A stretch of 21,545 bases of DNA from Acetobacteraceae bacterium (GCA_020853405.1 JADYYZ010000132.1:1-21545), one strand, 5' to 3'; counted from the first letter of the stretch, positions 7,237-15,767 are shown. Made by a program: numbers and translations. The notes: generated by a model not told the origin, from the letters alone.

Positions 7237-8216
7237 CAGCCGCCCAGCTCGATGCGCGGATCGACGATGGTGTAGAGCACGTCGGTCAGCAGGTTGAAGG
7301 CGATCACCAGCACCGAGGCGATGATGAAGATGCCCAGCAGCAGGTTGTAGTCGCGCACCAGCACCGCCTCGAACGCCAGCCGGCCGATGCCGGGCCAGGC
7401 GAACACCGTCTCGATCAGGATCGAGCCGCCGACGAGGTAGCCGGCCTGGAGACCGGCATAGGTGACCACCGGCAGCAGCGCGTTGCGCAGGATGTAGCGG
7501 CGCTGGATGCGCCCCTCCGCCAGGCCCTTGGCGCGGCCCGTGCGCACGAAATCGAGGTCGGCGACCTCCAGCATCGAGGCGCGGGTGAGGCGGGCATAGA
7601 CCGCCATGAAGAACAGCCCCAGCGTCAGCGACGGCAGGATCAGGTGCCGCCCGACATCCAGCACATGGTCGATGCCGGTGTAGTCGGCGCTGATGCTGTT
7701 CATGCCGAAGGTCGGCAGCCAGCCGAGCTGGACCGAGAACAGCAGCACCAGCATCAGCCCCAGCCAGAACTGCGGCATGGCGTAAACCAGCAGCGCCAGC
7801 GTGGTGATCGCCGAATCCCACCAGGTGCCGACATGGCGCGCCGCCATCGCCCCCAGCGACACGCCGACCGCGATGGCAAAGGCCAGCGCGGTGCCGGTCA
7901 GCAGGATGGTCTGCGGCAGGCGCTGCATGATCAGGTCGAGGATCGGCGCCTTCTGGCGGTAGGAGAAGCCGAGATCGAAACTCAGGATTCCCCGCATGTA
8001 GATCAGCAGTTGGCGCCACAGCGGCAGGTCCAGCCCGAACTCATGGCGCAGATCGGCGAGGAATTTCGGGTCCGCCGCGCCGGCCTCCCCGGCCAGCACC
8101 ATGGCGGGGTCGCCCGGTGCCAGGCGGATCAGCAGGAAATTCAGCACGATGATGCCGAGGATGACGAAAAACGCCTTGGCCAGCCGCCGGCCGATATAGC
8201 CGAGCCTCCCGCCCAC
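7236..8216 (-). CDS. ABC importer permease, DppB type
   Basis: This is the first inner-membrane subunit, 326 residues. It begins with a membrane segment (AFFVILGIIVLNFLLIRLAPGDP), followed by the periplasmic region with the GLDLPLWRQLLIYMRGIL pattern typical of DppB proteins. It ends with the coupling-loop region ILRNALLPVVTYAGLQ and the signature ETVFAWPGIGRLAFEAV. The start is a GTG with TGAGG about nine bases upstream. It lies 10 bases after the binding-protein stop and overlaps the DppC-type gene by one base. All expected membrane segments are present, so it appears intact. Peptide, nickel, opine or oligosaccharide substrates are all possible for this class. Confidence 0.93.
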   Translation of the reverse strand: MGGRLGYIGRRLAKAFFVILGIIVLNFLLIRLAPGDPAMVLAGEAGAADPKFLADLRHEFGLDLPLWRQLLIYMRGILSFDLGFSYRQKAPILDLIMQRLPQTILLTGTALAFAIAVGVSLGAMAARHVGTWWDSAITTLALLVYAMPQFWLGLMLVLLFSVQLGWLPTFGMNSISADYTGIDHVLDVGRHLILPSLTLGLFFMAVYARLTRASMLEVADLDFVRTGRAKGLAEGRIQRRYILRNALLPVVTYAGLQAGYLVGGSILIETVFAWPGIGRLAFEAVLVRDYNLLLGIFIIASVLVIAFNLLTDVLYTIVDPRIELGG

Positions 8217-8226
8217 GCCGCCGGCC

Positions 8227-9816
8227 TCAGGTCAGGTGCGCCTCGTCGAAATCGCTGTTGGGGCCGTTGGCGTCGATGTTCACGGCGCTGAACTTCCTGT
8301 TGATCAGCACCGGGAATTCCAGCTCGGTCAGCCACAGCACCGGCACGTCCTCGGTCAGGATCGACTGCAGCTCGCTGTACATGGCCTGCGCGCGGGTCAC
8401 GTCGGTCTGCTTCGGTGCGGCGTCGAACAGCTCGTCCACCCGCTTGTTGACGTAGCCCATGGTGTTGGTGAACGGCACGCCGCGGCGGATGTTGCTGGAG
8501 ATGTAGGTGCGCGCCACCCCCATTGCCGGGTCCATGAACTGGCTGACGAAATCGAAGCTGGTTTCGTAGTCCCAGTCGCCGATCCGCTTCACCCAGCCGC
8601 CGGCGTCGTTGGATTCCAGAGTCACGTCGATGCCGATCCGGCGCAACGCCTGCTTGACGTATTCCGCCTGGCGCACCCACACCTCGCCATAGGGCAGGAT
8701 CATCATCTTGATGCGCGCGCGAATGCCGCTGCCATCCGGCTTCAGCCCCATGTCGTCGAGCAGCGCGGTGGCCCGCTTCTGGTCGTACGGGTACAGCTTC
8801 AGCGCCTTGCGGTCGTAGAAGCGCGTCGCCGTGTTGATCGGCCCGGTCGCCGGGCGGCCGAGCCCGAACCAGATGTTCTTGACGATGAAGTCGCGGTCGA
8901 TGGCGTGCATCATCGCCTGGCGGAACCGCTTGTCGCTGATCGGCGCGCCGCGGTGGTTCAGCTCGATCCAGGAGATCGGCGCGACGGTCTCGTAGCCCTT
9001 CGTGGACAGCTCGATATGCGCCAGCTTGGCCAGCCGCGGCACGTCGAACGCCTCCACGTCGTTGCCCTGCGCCAGGTCCACCTGCCCGGTTTCCACCGCG
9101 AGCGCGCGGGCGGCGGCATCGGGGATCACGCGATAGGTGATGCCGTCGAGATACGGCCGGCCCGGCTTCCAGTACTCGTCGTTGCGCACCAGGTGGATGT
9201 GGCTGCCCTTCACCCATTCCTTGAACTTGAACGCCCCGGTGCCGATCGGCGTGGCGTTCTTCGGGTTGGCGCGATAGTCGCTGCCGTCATAGATGTGCTT
9301 GGGCATCATCGGCGCGCCGGCCGGCAGGAAGGCGTACAGGAACGGCTCGAACGGCGCCTTCAGCTTGAACACCACGGTGAACTTGTCCGCCGCCGTGATG
9401 CTCTCGCAGCGGTCGAAGGACGCGCGCGCGCGCGGGTGGACCTCGGGCAGGAACTTCGCGCAGCTGAACACCACGTCCTCGGCGGTGAACGGCGCGCCGT
9501 CATGCCACTTCACCGCCTCCTCCAGCCTGAAGGTATAGGTCAGCCCGTCGGGCGACACGGTCCAGGACTTCGCCAGGCTCGGCAGCGGCTTGAGGCTGAA
9601 GTCGTAGCGCAGCAGGCCCTGGTAGATCTTGCCGGCCACCAGTTGCGTCGGCGCCTGCTGGTTCAACCCCAGCACGAGGATCGGCGGCTCGGGATTGAGG
9701 ATGGCGGTCAGGATGCCGCCGCGCTTCTGCTGGGCGTTGGCCGGGCGGGGCAGCGACATGCGCCCGCCCATCAGGATCGCCGTTGCTGAACCGAGAAGCT
9801 GTCGCCTAGACGCCAT
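8227..9816 (-). CDS. family-5 periplasmic solute-binding protein of the first importer
   Basis: This protein captures the substrate outside the inner membrane and hands it to the two permeases encoded just downstream. The 529-residue product has a twin-arginine-like signal (ASRRQLLGSATAILMGG) and a likely cleavage site after ANA near residue 25. The mature part has the family-5 hallmarks: LAKSWTVSPDGLTYTFRLEE, WHDGAPFTAEDVVFS, the GTGAFKFKEW segment and a late VNKRVDELFDAA region. I chose the ATG preceded by GGGGGAT; a GTG 15 bases upstream is possible. It is the first gene of the operon and is divergent from a second binding-protein gene. It resembles dipeptide/opine binding proteins, but the ligand cannot be deduced. 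Confidence 0.93.
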   Translation of the reverse strand: MASRRQLLGSATAILMGGRMSLPRPANAQQKRGGILTAILNPEPPILVLGLNQQAPTQLVAGKIYQGLLRYDFSLKPLPSLAKSWTVSPDGLTYTFRLEEAVKWHDGAPFTAEDVVFSCAKFLPEVHPRARASFDRCESITAADKFTVVFKLKAPFEPFLYAFLPAGAPMMPKHIYDGSDYRANPKNATPIGTGAFKFKEWVKGSHIHLVRNDEYWKPGRPYLDGITYRVIPDAAARALAVETGQVDLAQGNDVEAFDVPRLAKLAHIELSTKGYETVAPISWIELNHRGAPISDKRFRQAMMHAIDRDFIVKNIWFGLGRPATGPINTATRFYDRKALKLYPYDQKRATALLDDMGLKPDGSGIRARIKMMILPYGEVWVRQAEYVKQALRRIGIDVTLESNDAGGWVKRIGDWDYETSFDFVSQFMDPAMGVARTYISSNIRRGVPFTNTMGYVNKRVDELFDAAPKQTDVTRAQAMYSELQSILTEDVPVLWLTELEFPVLINRKFSAVNIDANGPNSDFDEAHLT

Positions 9817-9861
9817 GGCTGCATCCCCCACATTGCGGACCCGCGCGGGCCGGTCGGATCA

Positions 9862-9890
9862 ACGCTATGTCATGCCGCCAGGGGCTGCAA
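9862..9890 (-). promoter_or_regulatory. weak candidate promoter of the first importer operon
   Basis: On the minus strand TTGCAG (complement of 9885-9890) is followed after 17 bases by TAGCGT (complement of 9862-9867), about 45 bases before the binding-protein start. Matches to consensus are only partial, so an activator or another sigma factor may be involved. Confidence 0.28.
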
Positions 9891-10169
9891 TCTTTCCGCG
9901 TCTGGACCACGCCCGGGTTGGCCGGTGTCTGTTGGGTATCGGTTGCCACCGGGCTTTCCGACCCGCGGCGGACGAAACACTGCATCGGGTGTGGAGGATC
10001 AAGCCGGATTTCGGCGCAGACGTTGTGGACGGTCTCTCGAGCGGCGGTTGGCGAGGTAGGCTTTGCCCTTCGAGAGGTCGAGGTTGGTAAAGCAGTTGCG
10101 CAGGATCGGCACCGGGACCGATCCGCTCCCGCCTATCGCCAAGGGCAGCGCGTCCTCCAGGCTCCGATA
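9891..10169. other. divergent control region between two binding-protein genes
   Basis: No intact gene is supported in this part of the intergenic space. A minus-strand frame from about 10211 to 9999 encodes a plausible-looking 70-residue piece ending NRRSRDRPQRLRRNPA. It lacks an obvious ribosome binding site and I recognise no family, so it may be a gene remnant or chance. The rest shows no clear repeat or riboswitch-like fold. Confidence 0.35.
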
Positions 10170-10198
10170 TTGTTCGGCGCCAGGCCGGGGCATATACT
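10170..10198 (+). promoter_or_regulatory. sigma-70-like promoter of the orphan binding-protein gene
   Basis: TTGTTC at 10170-10175 and TATACT at 10193-10198 are separated by exactly 17 bases. Transcription should start near 10205, giving a leader of about 35 bases that carries AAGGAGAG at 10228-10235 before the ATG at 10240. Confidence 0.65.
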
Positions 10199-10239
10199 GC
10201 TGTGATACCCGCATCGCCGGCAGAGCCAAGGAGAGATCG

Positions 10240-11841
10240 ATGAGAATCATGGGGCATCCCCTGCGTGTTGCTGCCGCGGCCCTTGCAGCTATCGGGTTGT
10301 CCGTCATGCCGGTTCCGGCGGCGCATGCTCAGGCCCAGGCGCCCGCAACTGTGCTGCGTGTGGTACCGCATGCCGATCTCACGCTGCTGGATCCCGTCTG
10401 GGCACCGATCGTCATCACCCGCCAGTACGGGCTGATGGTGTTCGAACAGCTCTTCTCCTGGGATTCCAAGCTCGAGTCCAAACCGCAGATGGTTGAGAGC
10501 TGGACCACTTCGCCCGATGGACTGGTGTGGCGCTTTGTGCTGCGCGACGGGCTGAGGTTCCACGACGGATCGCCGGTCTCCTCGGCCGATGTCGTAGCCT
10601 CGCTGAAGCGCTGGATGGGGCGTGACCTCGTGGGCACCAAGCTGGCCTCCTACGCTTCGGAGGTGGCGGCAATCGATGGCAAGACATTCGAAATCCGACT
10701 GAACAAGCCCTTCCCGGCGATGCTGTTCGCGCTTGGCTCAGGGGTGGCGATGATCCCGGTGATCATGCGCGCGAAGGATATCGAAGCCGACCCGTCCAAG
10801 CCGATCACCACGGCGATCGGCAGCGGGCCGTTCCGGTTCAACCACGGGGCGCGGATTTCCGGCGCGCTGACGGTGTTCGACCGCAACACCGACTATGTGC
10901 CGCGCAAGGAGGCGCCGGACGGGCTCGCTGGGGCGCGGCTGGCCAAGGTGGACCGGGTGGAGTGGAGGGTAATCCCGGATGCTTCGACCGCCGCCGCCGC
11001 GCTTCAGGCCGGCGAGGTGGACATGTGGGAGCAGCCGGCACTGGACCTGCTGCCATTGCTGGAGCGCAATCGCAACATCAAGTTGCAGAAGCTGACGGAG
11101 ATGTCGAACACCGCGCTGCTGCGGCCGAATTCGCTGCATCCGCCGTTCAACAACCCGAAGGCGCGTCTGGCGCTGGCCTATATTGTGAACCAGCGCGACG
11201 TGATGGCCGCAGGATTCGGTGACGAGAAATACTGGAAGACCTGCAACTCGTTCTACGTGTGTGGTGGCCCCTACGGGACCACGGCGGGGGCGGAGACTCT
11301 GGGTCCGGACCTGGAGAAGGCGAAGCAGTTGCTGGCCGAGGCGGGGTACAAGGGCGAGAAGCTGACCTATATCGCCACCACCGAGATTGGCTGGATCGGA
11401 CGGCAGGCCGAAGTGATGGCGGACGCCATGCGCAAGGCCGGGATGAATATCGACCTGGTGATCGCCGACTGGGGCACGACGGCGGGCCGGCAGTCGAACA
11501 AGGGCACCCCGGCACAGGGCGGCTGGCACCTGCTGAACACCGGCTCCTCCGGCCCGACGATGCACCATCCGCTGACCAACATCGGCACCAATATGTCCTG
11601 CGACGGCCGGAACTTCGCCGGCTGGCCATGCGACGAGGAGGCGGAGCGTCTGCGCCAGGCCTTCCTGGATGCGAACGACGCTGAGCGGCCCGCGACGCTG
11701 GACAGGCTGCACCGGCGGCTGGCCGAGATGCAGCCTTATCGCGTGCTGGGGCAGTACGACCAGCCGGTGGCGATGCGGTCCAATGTGAACGGCATGTTGA
11801 GTGCTGCTGTGATGGTGTATTGGAACATCGCCAAGCGGTGA
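10240..11841 (+). CDS. orphan family-5 periplasmic solute-binding protein
   Basis: This is a 533-residue secreted binding protein. Residues 1-31 form a Sec signal peptide with a hydrophobic core (VAAAALAAIGLSVMPVP) and an AHA cleavage site. The mature protein shows the family-5 features FRFV-type strands, LRFHDGSPVSSADVVASLKRW and a GSGPFRFN segment. Two Cys pairs, in CNSFYVCGG and MSCDGRNFAGWPC, may form disulfides. The start is fixed by a strong AAGGAGAG and by a good promoter upstream. No permease or ATPase gene follows on the same strand. It may deliver to the divergently encoded importer next door, or serve as a receptor. It is clearly not a recent duplicate of the neighbouring binding protein, since the sequences share only family motifs. 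Confidence 0.93.
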   Translation: MRIMGHPLRVAAAALAAIGLSVMPVPAAHAQAQAPATVLRVVPHADLTLLDPVWAPIVITRQYGLMVFEQLFSWDSKLESKPQMVESWTTSPDGLVWRFVLRDGLRFHDGSPVSSADVVASLKRWMGRDLVGTKLASYASEVAAIDGKTFEIRLNKPFPAMLFALGSGVAMIPVIMRAKDIEADPSKPITTAIGSGPFRFNHGARISGALTVFDRNTDYVPRKEAPDGLAGARLAKVDRVEWRVIPDASTAAAALQAGEVDMWEQPALDLLPLLERNRNIKLQKLTEMSNTALLRPNSLHPPFNNPKARLALAYIVNQRDVMAAGFGDEKYWKTCNSFYVCGGPYGTTAGAETLGPDLEKAKQLLAEAGYKGEKLTYIATTEIGWIGRQAEVMADAMRKAGMNIDLVIADWGTTAGRQSNKGTPAQGGWHLLNTGSSGPTMHHPLTNIGTNMSCDGRNFAGWPCDEEAERLRQAFLDANDAERPATLDRLHRRLAEMQPYRVLGQYDQPVAMRSNVNGMLSAAVMVYWNIAKR

Positions 11842-11870
11842 TCGGGCCGGACGGCCGGCATTGGTTGGCC

Positions 11871-11930
11871 CGGGCGCATCAGGCACGGGCGAATCAGGCA
11901 CGGGCGCATCAGGCACGGGCGCATCAGGTG
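11871..11930. repeat. four tandem copies of a 15-bp unit
   Basis: The unit CGGGCGCATCAGGCA is repeated at 11871, 11886, 11901 and 11916. Copy 2 carries one change (GCG to GAA context) and copy 4 differs in its last two bases. It starts 30 bases after the orphan binding-protein stop. Its 15-base length keeps frame, so both strands read as periodic peptides, but I see no gene that would use them. Confidence 0.85.
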
Positions 11931-12130
11931 AACGACAGGCGGCGCGTGCAGCGGTCGCGCGTGCAGCGTTCGTGATAACCAATGCCGGCCGTGCGTCCCT
12001 GCGGAGAAAGCCGTGCTCATCGGCATCGAACAGCATCTCGTGGGTTTGCAGCGGATAGGCACGCGAACTGAAGGCGCGGCTGCGTGCGACATCCAGAATA
12101 CGGCAAGTCGGGACGGGGAACCGGTCACCA
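11931..12130 (-). pseudogene. istA: decayed IS21-family istA transposase fragment
   Basis: Minus-strand residues RAYPLQTHEMLFDADEHGF (about 12063-12007) closely match the IstA integrase-core stretch that normally reads on into a GIYDNM-type motif. After a frame shift, a faint echo of that motif follows near 11985-11960. Only roughly 50 residues of similarity remain out of about 400-500 in a full IstA, with no terminal inverted repeats seen. It lies just downstream of the dehydrogenase gene. The rest of the 336-base gap between 11842 and 12177 holds the 15-bp repeats and nothing else recognised. Confidence 0.55.
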
Positions 12131-12177
12131 ACCGAACAACGAAACCCGACCAGAACTCGTAAATTCCAGCACCGCCG

Positions 12178-12924
12178 TCAGCATACCCACTGGAACCCGT
12201 CGATGACGAAGTTCTGGCCGGTGATGAAGTTGGGCTCGACGGTGGCGAGGAAACAGACGAGTTCGCCCACGTCCTGCGGCGTGCCGAGGCGGCCGAGGGC
12301 GATGCCCTTCATCAGTTCCGGCCCGCGCGCCTTGGTCAGCACGTTGCCGAGTTCGGTTTCTATCACGCCGGGGCAGATGGCGTTGATGGCGATGGTCGGG
12401 CCGAGTTCCTTGGCCAGCGCGCGGGTCATGCCGAGAATGCCGGCCTTGGCCGCGGCATAGGAGAATTTCGACACCGCGCTGGTGACGCCGCCGGAATGGG
12501 CGTTCAGCGACGACATCGAGACGATGCGCCCGCCGCCGCCGGCCAGCATGTGCGGTGCGGCCGCGTGGATGTAGTTGAAGCAGCTTTTCAGGTTCACCGC
12601 GATCGTGCGGTCGAACTCGTCCTCGGTGATCTCGGTGATGCCCTTGGGGTTGCCGCGGCCGGCATTGTTCACCAGCACGTCGATGCGGCCGAATTCGGCA
12701 TGGATCGCCGCGACCACCTCGGCGGCGCGGGCGAAGGAGGCGACGTCGGCCTGGTAGGTCCGCGCGGCGACGCCGAGTGCTTCCAGCTCGGCTTTGGTGC
12801 GCGCCATCTCGGGTTCCAGAAGGTCGACGAGGGCGATGTCGAGGCCCTTCTTCGCCAGGGCGTGGGCGCAGCCGCGGCCGATGCCGCGCGCGCCCCCGGT
12901 GACGATGGCAAGCTTGTTGGTCAT
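12178..12924 (-). CDS. short-chain dehydrogenase/reductase (SDR), probably NAD-dependent
   Basis: This is a 248-residue classical SDR oxidoreductase of the cytoplasm. The nucleotide fold has TGGARGIG (9-16), an Asp at the end of strand 2 (D34), which favours NAD(H) over NADP(H), and NNAG (86-89). The catalytic set is N111, a Ser at 138-139, Y156 and K160, within the FSYAAAKAG motif. The length is normal and the gene looks intact. Its ATG overlaps the TGA of the preceding ATPase gene (ATGA), making it the last gene of the second importer operon and implying translational coupling. It probably oxidises or reduces an alcohol/keto group of the imported compound or its first breakdown product. FabG-like or sugar/polyol dehydrogenase activity cannot be distinguished. 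Confidence 0.93.
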   Translation of the reverse strand: MTNKLAIVTGGARGIGRGCAHALAKKGLDIALVDLLEPEMARTKAELEALGVAARTYQADVASFARAAEVVAAIHAEFGRIDVLVNNAGRGNPKGITEITEDEFDRTIAVNLKSCFNYIHAAAPHMLAGGGGRIVSMSSLNAHSGGVTSAVSKFSYAAAKAGILGMTRALAKELGPTIAINAICPGVIETELGNVLTKARGPELMKGIALGRLGTPQDVGELVCFLATVEPNFITGQNFVIDGFQWVC

Positions 12925-13907
12925 GCGGTGATCCCCGTGGTTTCGGCGTGGTGGCAGGCGACGAGGCGGTGATCGTCCAGCGCGCGGCTGGCCGGGTCTT
13001 CGGCCCGGCAGGTTGCGTCGGCGCGCGGGCAGCGCGGGGCGAAGCGGCAGCCGGGCGGCAGGTTGCCCGGGCTCGGCGGTTCGCCCTCCAGCCAGAAGGT
13101 CTCGGTCACCCGGCGCCCGCCGATCTCGGGCACCGCGGCCAGCAGCGACTGGGTATAGGGGTGGCGCGGGTCACGGAAGACCTGTTCCGTCGGGCCGATC
13201 TCGACGATGCGGCCGAGATACATCACCGCGATGCGGTGGCTGAACAGGCGCACCACCGACAGGTCGTGGCTGATGAACAGATAGGTGAGGTCGAAGGCGG
13301 CACGCAGCGAGGCGAAGAGGTTCAGCACCGTCGCCTGCACCGACACGTCCAGCCCCGAGGTCGGCTCGTCGAGGATGACCAGGCTGGGCCGCAGCATCAG
13401 CACGCGGGCGAGGCCGACGCGGCGCTGCTGGCCGCCGCTGATTTCGTGCGGGTAGAGGTCCAGGTGCCGTTCCGGCAGCCCGACGGCGGCCAGCACCTCG
13501 GCCACGCGCGCCTGGCGGTCGGCGGCGGACAGCCGGGTATGGACCACCAGCGGCTCCTCAAGCGCGCGACCGATCTTCCAGCGCGGGTCGAGCGAGGCGC
13601 CGGGGTCCTGGTAGCAGTATTGCAGGTTGCGCCGCAGGGTGCGGCCGGCGCTGGGCGAGAGGGTGGCGATCTCGTTGCCCTCGAAGCGCACGCTGCCGCC
13701 GGTGGGGGGATGGATGCCGGCGATGGTCTTGCCCAAAGTGGACTTGCCGCAGCCGGATTCGCCGACAACGCCCAGGATCTCGCCGCGCCGCACCGCCAGC
13801 GAGACGCCGTCCAGCGCCCGCAGCCAGCCGGTGCGCCAGCCGAAGTCGTTGCGGATGGCAAAGTGCTTCTCCAGCGCGCCGAGCTCCAGGATCGGTGCGT
13901 CGCTCAT
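12921..13907 (-). CDS. ATPase of the second importer, DppF type
   Basis: This 328-residue cytoplasmic ATPase has Walker A GESGCGKS (49-56), a Q-loop in YCYQDPGASLDPRW, signature ISGGQQRR (156-163) and Walker B VILDEP followed by TSGLD. The C-terminal oligopeptide-transporter extension includes GCRFAPRCPRADATC, a Cys cluster typical of this ATPase group. I chose the MSDAPI start, which overlaps the stop of the DppD-type gene by four bases; longer in-frame starts would run deep into that gene. It pairs with the DppD-type ATPase to drive transport. The signature has QQRR instead of QRQR, which is common in DppF-type chains. Confidence 0.94.
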   Translation of the reverse strand: MSDAPILELGALEKHFAIRNDFGWRTGWLRALDGVSLAVRRGEILGVVGESGCGKSTLGKTIAGIHPPTGGSVRFEGNEIATLSPSAGRTLRRNLQYCYQDPGASLDPRWKIGRALEEPLVVHTRLSAADRQARVAEVLAAVGLPERHLDLYPHEISGGQQRRVGLARVLMLRPSLVILDEPTSGLDVSVQATVLNLFASLRAAFDLTYLFISHDLSVVRLFSHRIAVMYLGRIVEIGPTEQVFRDPRHPYTQSLLAAVPEIGGRRVTETFWLEGEPPSPGNLPPGCRFAPRCPRADATCRAEDPASRALDDHRLVACHHAETTGITA

Positions 13908-14929
13908 GCCGATTCCTCGGCGGGATGGAGGTGCGGATGGTGGCAACGCACGCTGTGGCCGGGTGCCGGATGGGTCGGCGCGGGATGGCTGGCGCTGCAC
14001 AGGGCGGCGGCGCGCGGGCAGCGCGGGTGGAAGCGGCAGCCCGGCGGCGGTGCGAACGGGCTCGGCACGTCGCCGGGAATGCCCGCCAGGGCCGAGCCCT
14101 GGGTCGGCAGGCTGTCGAGCAGCATGCGGGTATAGGGGTGGGCGGGCTGGCCGAAGAAGCGGCGCACCTCGGCCGTCTCGGCCTCCTGCCCGGCATACAT
14201 GACGGTGATGCGGTCGCAGATTTCCCAGGCGGTGCCGAGGTCGTGGGTGGTAAACAGCACCGAGGCGCCGGTCTGGGTGGCGAGGTTGCGCAGCAGTTTG
14301 AGGATCTGGGCCTGGATGGTCACGTCCAGTGCCGTGGTGGGTTCATCGGCGATGACCAGCCGCGGCTCGGGCAGCAGCGCCATGGCGATCATGACCCGCT
14401 GCCGCTGGCCGCCGGAGAGTTCGTGCGGGTATTTGCGCAGCAGCCGTTCGGGGTCCGGCAGTTGCACCGCGCGCAGCATCGCCAGGGTGCGCGCGAGATC
14501 GGCGCGCCGGCGGGCGCGCGTGTAGCCGCGCTCGCCGGCCGGGCGGTCCGGCGACTTCCAGCGCATCAGCTCGGAGAGCTGGTCGCCGACGGTGAACAGC
14601 GGGCTGAAGCTGCCGTAGGGGTCCTGGGGGATGAAGGTGATGGCGCGGCCGCGGATGCGCTCGCCGGCCTCGGCGGGGTCGAGCGCGAACAGGTCCTCGC
14701 CGGCGAAGATCAGGCTGCCATGGTCGATGCTGGCATTGGCCGGCAGCACGCCGAGAATGGCGCGGGCCAGGGTGGTCTTGCCGCAGCCGGATTCGCCGAC
14801 CAGGCCCATGATCTCGCCCTGGCGCATCGACAGGCTGACCTGGTCGAGCACGCGGGCCACACCCGATTCGGTGCCGAACGAGACCGAGACCGAGCGAACG
14901 TCGAGAAACGCCGCGTCACCTTCCATCAT
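13904..14929 (-). CDS. ATPase of the second importer, DppD type
   Basis: This 341-residue cytoplasmic ATPase has Walker A GESGCGKT (45-52), a Q-loop near FIPQDPYGSFSP, signature LSGGQRQR (171-178) and Walker B LVIADEP followed by TTALD. Near the C-terminus GCRFHPRCPRAAALC is the oligopeptide-transporter Cys cluster. Three start codons lie side by side (GTG 14932, ATG 14929, ATG 14926), with GGGGCGG just upstream, so the exact start is uncertain by one or two codons. It overlaps the permease's 3' end by about 14 bases and the next ATPase by four, showing a tightly packed operon. Family is certain; the substrate is unknown. Confidence 0.93.
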   Translation of the reverse strand: MMEGDAAFLDVRSVSVSFGTESGVARVLDQVSLSMRQGEIMGLVGESGCGKTTLARAILGVLPANASIDHGSLIFAGEDLFALDPAEAGERIRGRAITFIPQDPYGSFSPLFTVGDQLSELMRWKSPDRPAGERGYTRARRRADLARTLAMLRAVQLPDPERLLRKYPHELSGGQRQRVMIAMALLPEPRLVIADEPTTALDVTIQAQILKLLRNLATQTGASVLFTTHDLGTAWEICDRITVMYAGQEAETAEVRRFFGQPAHPYTRMLLDSLPTQGSALAGIPGDVPSPFAPPPGCRFHPRCPRAAALCSASHPAPTHPAPGHSVRCHHPHLHPAEESA

Positions 14930-15767
14930 CACCGCCCCGGCGGATGCGGGGGTCCAGCACGTCGCGCAGCCCGTCGCCGAGCAGGTTGAAGCCCATCACC
15001 ACCAGCAGGATGGCGATGCCCGGCGCGGTGGCATACCACCAGGCCTGGGGCAGGAACTCCCGGCTTTCGGCGATCATCCGCCCCCATTCCGGCGTGGGCG
15101 GCGGCGCGCCGAGGCCGAGGACGCCGAGCGAGGCGGCGGCCAGGATGGTGCCGCCCATGCCGATGGTGGTGCGCACGATGATCGAACTGGCGATGTTGGG
15201 CAGGATGTGCAGCACCATCACCCGCAGCGGCGAGGCGCCCATGGCGATCGCCGCCTCGATATAGACCTCGTTGCGCTGGCTGCGGGTCTCGGCATAGACC
15301 AGCCGCGCCCAGAACGGCCAGTAGGTGGCCGACAGCGCCAGGATCACGTTCTGGATCGCCGGGCCCAGCGTCTGCGCGATCGCGATCGCCAGCACGATCT
15401 GCGGCACCGCCAGGAACACGTCGGAGGTGCGCATCAGCAGCTCGCTGACCCAGCCGCGGTAATAGCCGGCGACGAGGCCCATCGGCACGCCGATCAGCAC
15501 CGAGACGCTGGTGGCCAGCACGGCGATCAGGATGGTCAGCCGGGCGCCAAACAGCAGGCGCGAATAGATGTCCGCCCCCATCCGGTCGGTGCCCAGGAAG
15601 AACGTCTCGCCCGGCGGGCGCAGCCGGAACTCCGGATCGAAGGCGGTGACATGGTCGGGAAAGGTGGAAAGCGGGGTTGCGAACACCGCGGCCAGCACCA
15701 GCAGGGTGACGATGACAACGCCGGCCACCAGGGCCCGGTCGCGCAGCAGGCGGCGCAGGAGGCTCAC
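14916..15767 (-). CDS. ABC importer permease of the second system, DppC type
   Basis: This is a 283-residue inner-membrane protein. Its first membrane segment (ALVAGVVIVTLLVLAAVF) is followed by a periplasmic stretch and the GTDRMGADIYSRLLFGAR motif typical of DppC-type permeases. The coupling loop lies around AAIAMGASPLRVMVLHILPN, and the C-terminal signature SLGVLGLGAPPPTPEWGRM is present. It starts with GTG overlapping the upstream permease's stop by four bases (GTGA). The non-ATG start in an overlap suggests its translation depends on ribosomes finishing the upstream gene. It appears intact. Confidence 0.93.
   Translation of the reverse strand: MSLLRRLLRDRALVAGVVIVTLLVLAAVFATPLSTFPDHVTAFDPEFRLRPPGETFFLGTDRMGADIYSRLLFGARLTILIAVLATSVSVLIGVPMGLVAGYYRGWVSELLMRTSDVFLAVPQIVLAIAIAQTLGPAIQNVILALSATYWPFWARLVYAETRSQRNEVYIEAAIAMGASPLRVMVLHILPNIASSIIVRTTIGMGGTILAAASLGVLGLGAPPPTPEWGRMIAESREFLPQAWWYATAPGIAILLVVMGFNLLGDGLRDVLDPRIRRGGDDGR

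Noticed and set aside
9420..9435. Alternating CG run
   Set aside because: It falls inside the binding-protein coding sequence and encodes Arg/Ala residues in frame; no reason to assign a structural role.
8236..9789. 517-codon plus-strand frame opposite the first binding protein
   Set aside because: Composition is that of an antisense shadow; the minus-strand gene has a signal peptide and family motifs.
11844..11866. Possible terminator hairpin after the orphan binding-protein gene
   Set aside because: A short GCCGG/CCGGC stem exists but no T-run follows, and such stems are frequent by chance here.
11736..12131. Minus-strand frame through the 15-bp repeats with a periodic MRPC-type peptide
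   Set aside because: Periodicity comes from the DNA repeat; no start signal or family, and it overlaps the end of the orphan binding-protein gene and the istA remnant.
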